Part shown: in pieces, positions 58,972-64,000 of the stretch | How positions within the stretch are numbered: the stretch's first letter is position 1 | Layout of the letters: every line of letters begins with the position of its first letter | Assembly (NCBI RefSeq): GCF_001724715.1 | Contig: NZ_MEFG01000027.1 | Coordinates: 126,914 to 190,913, forward strand | DNA: 64,000 nucleotides | Source of the DNA: Sphingomonas sp. SCN 67-18 | GTDB lineage: Bacteria > Pseudomonadota > Alphaproteobacteria > Sphingomonadales > Sphingomonadaceae | Direction: 5' to 3' | Position numbers and translations under genes: made by a program | Notes under the pieces: generated by a model | What the model was told of the DNA's origin: nothing | The model's database searches: none | The model's input: the letters and a program-made list of their open reading frames with translations, nothing else

Positions 58972-59574
58972 TCAGGCGTAGGTGACGGTGGTCCGCACGG
59001 CGCGGCGGCGCATCACGCCGCCGACCAGGCCGAAGCCGCCGATCATCATCGCCCAGGTGGCCGGTTCCGGCACGGCCGAAACGGAGAGCGAGATACCGCC
59101 GCGATTGTCGCCGATATTGTCGTCGAAGATGAAGAAGCGGACGTCGGTCGCCTGCGTCAGCGTGAAGGTGGAGCTGTAAACGCCCGAACCCGCGTCGAAC
59201 GCCAGGGTTTCGTTGGCGTAGAAGCCATTGTCCGGGGTCACGGTCGGCCCGTAATTGCCACCGCCGTTCGCATCGCCGAACTGCGTCACGCCGTTGCCGG
59301 CGTCGTAGGCGGCGCTCAGTTCCCAGCCCTGACGGCAATTCTCGCCAGCGCCGTCGCAGCCGGCATTGGAGCTCCAGCGGCTGAACGCGGTGAACTGATC
59401 CTGGGTGAAGGTCACCTTGTAGGTGCCCGGTCCGAAGTTCACGACATTGGCGGCGGAACCGCTGATCGAGGAATGCGCCTGACCATCCAGGTTGATGATG
59501 GTGGCGGCGGAAGCGGCAGCGGCCGGAAGGGCCAGCGCCAGAGCAGCAGAAGCAAGCAGAACAGGACGGAGCAT
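58972..59574 (-). CDS. PEP-CTERM sorted exported protein
   Basis: 200 aa from the ATG preceded by GGGGA at 5 nt; ATGs 12 and 24 bp upstream have no such site. Signal peptide MLRPVLLASAALALALPAAA. A beta-rich mature domain with two cysteine pairs possible (CDGAGENC) around residues 65-75. The C-terminal tail is VPEPATWAMMIGGFGLVGG plus basic residues, the PEPxxWA signal for exosortase processing. Single gene, divergent from the DUF2459 protein. Confidence 0.87.
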   Translation of the reverse strand: MLRPVLLASAALALALPAAAASAATIINLDGQAHSSISGSAANVVNFGPGTYKVTFTQDQFTAFSRWSSNAGCDGAGENCRQGWELSAAYDAGNGVTQFGDANGGGNYGPTVTPDNGFYANETLAFDAGSGVYSSTFTLTQATDVRFFIFDDNIGDNRGGISLSVSAVPEPATWAMMIGGFGLVGGVMRRRAVRTTVTYA

Positions 59575-59726
59575 AGCAATCCCCATGACTAGATACACAA
59601 CACGGTAAACCCGGCGTTAGTGGTGCACCGCACAAACGGCAAGCTTTCTGTTCGCGCCTGTAAGAAATGCCGACAGACGCCGCCTATCTCCTTGTCGCCG
59701 GGCGCGAATTACGGCTAGCATCGGCC

Positions 59727-60365
59727 ATGTCATCCGCCCGCCCGTTTCGCGCCATTGGCCTGATATTGGCGCGCGCCCTGGCGATCTTCCTGCTGATTCC
59801 TTATGTTTACGCCCTCGCCGCGCTGATCGGCGGGCTGATTCCGGTCAATGCGGGCTGGGCGCCGCCGGCGGACGGCATCACCATCCATGTCGAGACCAAC
59901 GGCATCCACACCGGCATCGTCATGCCCGTGCGCTCGCCGGTGTTCGACTGGAGCCGGATCGCGCCCGCCGCCGACCTGAGCGTCCCGCACCTGAACACGC
60001 CGGACTGGTCGCAGGCGCGCCCGGCGACGATCCTGCGCGCGGTGACCGGCAGCGACCGCACGCTGATGCATGTCGACCATGGCGCCGCGCCCACCGTGGG
60101 GCCGGACGTGAAGGCGATCGTCCTGACGCCGGACCAGTATCGCCGGCTGGTCGCCTTCATCCTGGACCGCTTCGCGCTGACGCCGGACGGACGCGCCGTC
60201 CCCATCCGCGGCTATGGTCCGGCCGACATATTCTATGCGGCGCGGGGCCATTATGACGCCATCGACAATTGCAACGAATGGACCGGGGCGGCGCTGCGCC
60301 ATGCCGGGGTGCGGGTGGGCGCATGGACCCCGATCAGCGCGGCGGTGATGCTGTCGATCGGCTGA
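59727..60365 (+). CDS. DUF2459/TIGR02117-family membrane-anchored protein
   Basis: 212 aa from MSSARPFRAI. One N-terminal membrane helix (about residues 12-38) then a periplasmic domain with IHVETNGIHTGIVMPV (residues 51-66), HLNTPDWSQ and CNEWTGAALRHAG near the end. The Cys and His in these conserved places resemble a cysteine-peptidase-like arrangement, but the family has no known activity. Family reports link it to PHA or carotenoid gene neighbourhoods; here it lies between two PEP-CTERM genes. Confidence 0.8.
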   Translation: MSSARPFRAIGLILARALAIFLLIPYVYALAALIGGLIPVNAGWAPPADGITIHVETNGIHTGIVMPVRSPVFDWSRIAPAADLSVPHLNTPDWSQARPATILRAVTGSDRTLMHVDHGAAPTVGPDVKAIVLTPDQYRRLVAFILDRFALTPDGRAVPIRGYGPADIFYAARGHYDAIDNCNEWTGAALRHAGVRVGAWTPISAAVMLSIG

Positions 60366-60510
60366 GCGGCGTCGGATTTCCTTACAGTCCGCCATCATCG
60401 GGCGCGCCGAAACGGGCATTTTCCGCGCTGGCATGGTCATTGCTTACCAGGGCGTTTACCAACGGGCTGTCCGGCCGTTCGGTTGGGGTACATCAAATAG
60501 AGGGATTGAT

Positions 60511-61167
60511 ATGCGTTGCTTCCACAAGATCGCCGCCGCGTTTCTGCTCGCTGGCGCCGCGATCTCGCCGGCTTCGGCGGCCGACTTCATCGGCGACTAC
60601 ACGATCGATGCGCACACCAGCGGCAGCGGCCTGACCGTCGCCACCCAGAAGATCGCCGATTTCAGCGTCGCCCCGGGCTTCGACCTGACCAATGTCGGCG
60701 ACAGCTATTCGACCGCGCTGTTCAAGATCTGGGCGGACAATGAGAGCGACGTCGGCGCCGACGACCTGAACGGCAAGGCGATCAGCGTCAATTTCGCCTT
60801 CACCTCGCCGACCATCATCAACGGCACCGTCGTCGGTGAAACCGTGGGCGAGCGCAGCTTCTTCGGCCTGTTCCAGAACGGCCAGCTGAGCTGGGGCGAT
60901 GTCGGCTTCGGCGCGGGCGTCAACGAGTTCAGCTTCGGCAACGGCGGCAAGCTGATCGTCAGCCTGACCGACACCGAGTTCAGCAACGGCCTGTTCGGCC
61001 TGAACGACAGCCCGCGCTATGGCGGCACCGTGCACGCGACCTTCACGCTGGGCGCGCTGCCGGCGGTGCCCGAGCCCGCCACCTGGGCGCTGATGATCAG
61101 CGGCTTCGGCCTGGTCGGCGCGGGCCTGCGCGCCAACCGCCGCAACCGGAACATCGTCACCGCCTGA
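60511..61167 (+). CDS. PEP-CTERM sorted exported protein
   Basis: 218 aa from the ATG with AGAGGGA upstream. Signal peptide MRCFHKIAAAFLLAGAAISPASA. The mature domain (about residues 25-185) is beta-rich without cysteines. The C-terminus is VPEPATWALMISGFGLVGAG then RANRRNRN. The tail differs only slightly from that of the protein at 58972, but the two mature domains are unrelated to the eye. A strong terminator follows. Confidence 0.87.
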   Translation: MRCFHKIAAAFLLAGAAISPASAADFIGDYTIDAHTSGSGLTVATQKIADFSVAPGFDLTNVGDSYSTALFKIWADNESDVGADDLNGKAISVNFAFTSPTIINGTVVGETVGERSFFGLFQNGQLSWGDVGFGAGVNEFSFGNGGKLIVSLTDTEFSNGLFGLNDSPRYGGTVHATFTLGALPAVPEPATWALMISGFGLVGAGLRANRRNRNIVTA

Positions 61168-61190
61168 TCCAGGCCTGACGAACGGGGGAG

Positions 61191-61222
61191 ACGCCGCCGG
61201 GAGCGATTCCGGCGGCGTTTTT
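61191..61222 (+). terminator. Intrinsic terminator of the PEP-CTERM gene
   Basis: ACGCCGCCGG (61191-61200) pairs perfectly with CCGGCGGCGT (61209-61218), 8-nt loop, followed by TTTTCTTTT. 23 bp after the stop; also faces the 3' end of ligA. Confidence 0.92.
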
Positions 61223-61232
61223 CTTTTGCGCC

Positions 61233-64000
<2,768 letters not shown>

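Overview
The window is GC-rich, densely coded chromosomal DNA from an alphaproteobacterium, most probably a member of the Sphingomonadaceae. The evidence is the PEPxxWA-type C-terminal sorting tails on three exported proteins, the split methionine synthase, the PhoK-type alkaline phosphatase, the mdh-sucD-sucA-sucB-lpd gene order, and alphaproteobacterial versions of CIRCE/groESL and ParC. I see no rRNA, tRNA, CRISPR array, insertion sequence or prophage. Almost everything is core or conserved accessory metabolism.

Layout, left to right. 0-6.6 kb: a truncated intracellular PHA depolymerase, an MsbA-like ABC exporter, and a tonB-exbB-exbD-exbD energiser operon ending in a clear intrinsic terminator. 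6.6-11.4 kb: two divergent operons. One is GST, a pteridine-reductase-like SDR and folB. The other is GNAT, DUF1285, a NudL-like Nudix protein and the CCA-adding enzyme. 11.4-19.8 kb: a GGDEF-EAL protein, parC, an S9 peptidase, a CAP-domain protein, a collagen-like PEP-CTERM protein and purC. 19.9-26.2 kb: a TbpB-like surface lipoprotein with its Slam-type outer-membrane exporter, a ScsB/DsbD-like reductase and a PhoK-like phosphatase. 26.2-31.8 kb: a methionine-cycle operon running ArsR-methyltransferase regulator, metF, metH N-half, metH C-half. It is driven by a promoter whose spacer and -10 hexamer carry a perfect 20-bp palindrome and which appears to give a leaderless mRNA. 31.9-37.3 kb: two small lipoproteins, groES-groEL with CIRCE, sppA and a GNAT gene.

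37.5-55.2 kb is a long, almost entirely minus-strand block holding most of the TCA cycle (sdhC, sdhD, sdhA, sdhB, mdh, sucD, sucA, sucB, lpd). sucC is missing, and sdhA and sdhB are held apart by a four-gene module: two nucleotidyltransferases, a CDP-alcohol phosphotransferase and a TagB/TagF-like glycerophosphotransferase. The module looks like a polar-lipid or surface-polymer headgroup pathway and is the best candidate for undescribed biology here. 55.2-64 kb: a soluble globin-like chemoreceptor, a GreA/GreB-like factor, an SDR, prmA, two PEP-CTERM proteins around a DUF2459 protein, ligA, and the 3' part of recN.

Regulatory signals visible by eye include CIRCE plus a heat-shock-like promoter (groESL), a perfect CRP/FNR-like dyad next to the purC promoter, the met-operon palindrome, a Fur-like dyad upstream of mdh, and CtrA-like TTAA-N7-TTAA boxes upstream of the chemoreceptor, the TbpB/Slam pair and the GGDEF-EAL gene. 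The binding-site assignments are inferences from motif shape only.
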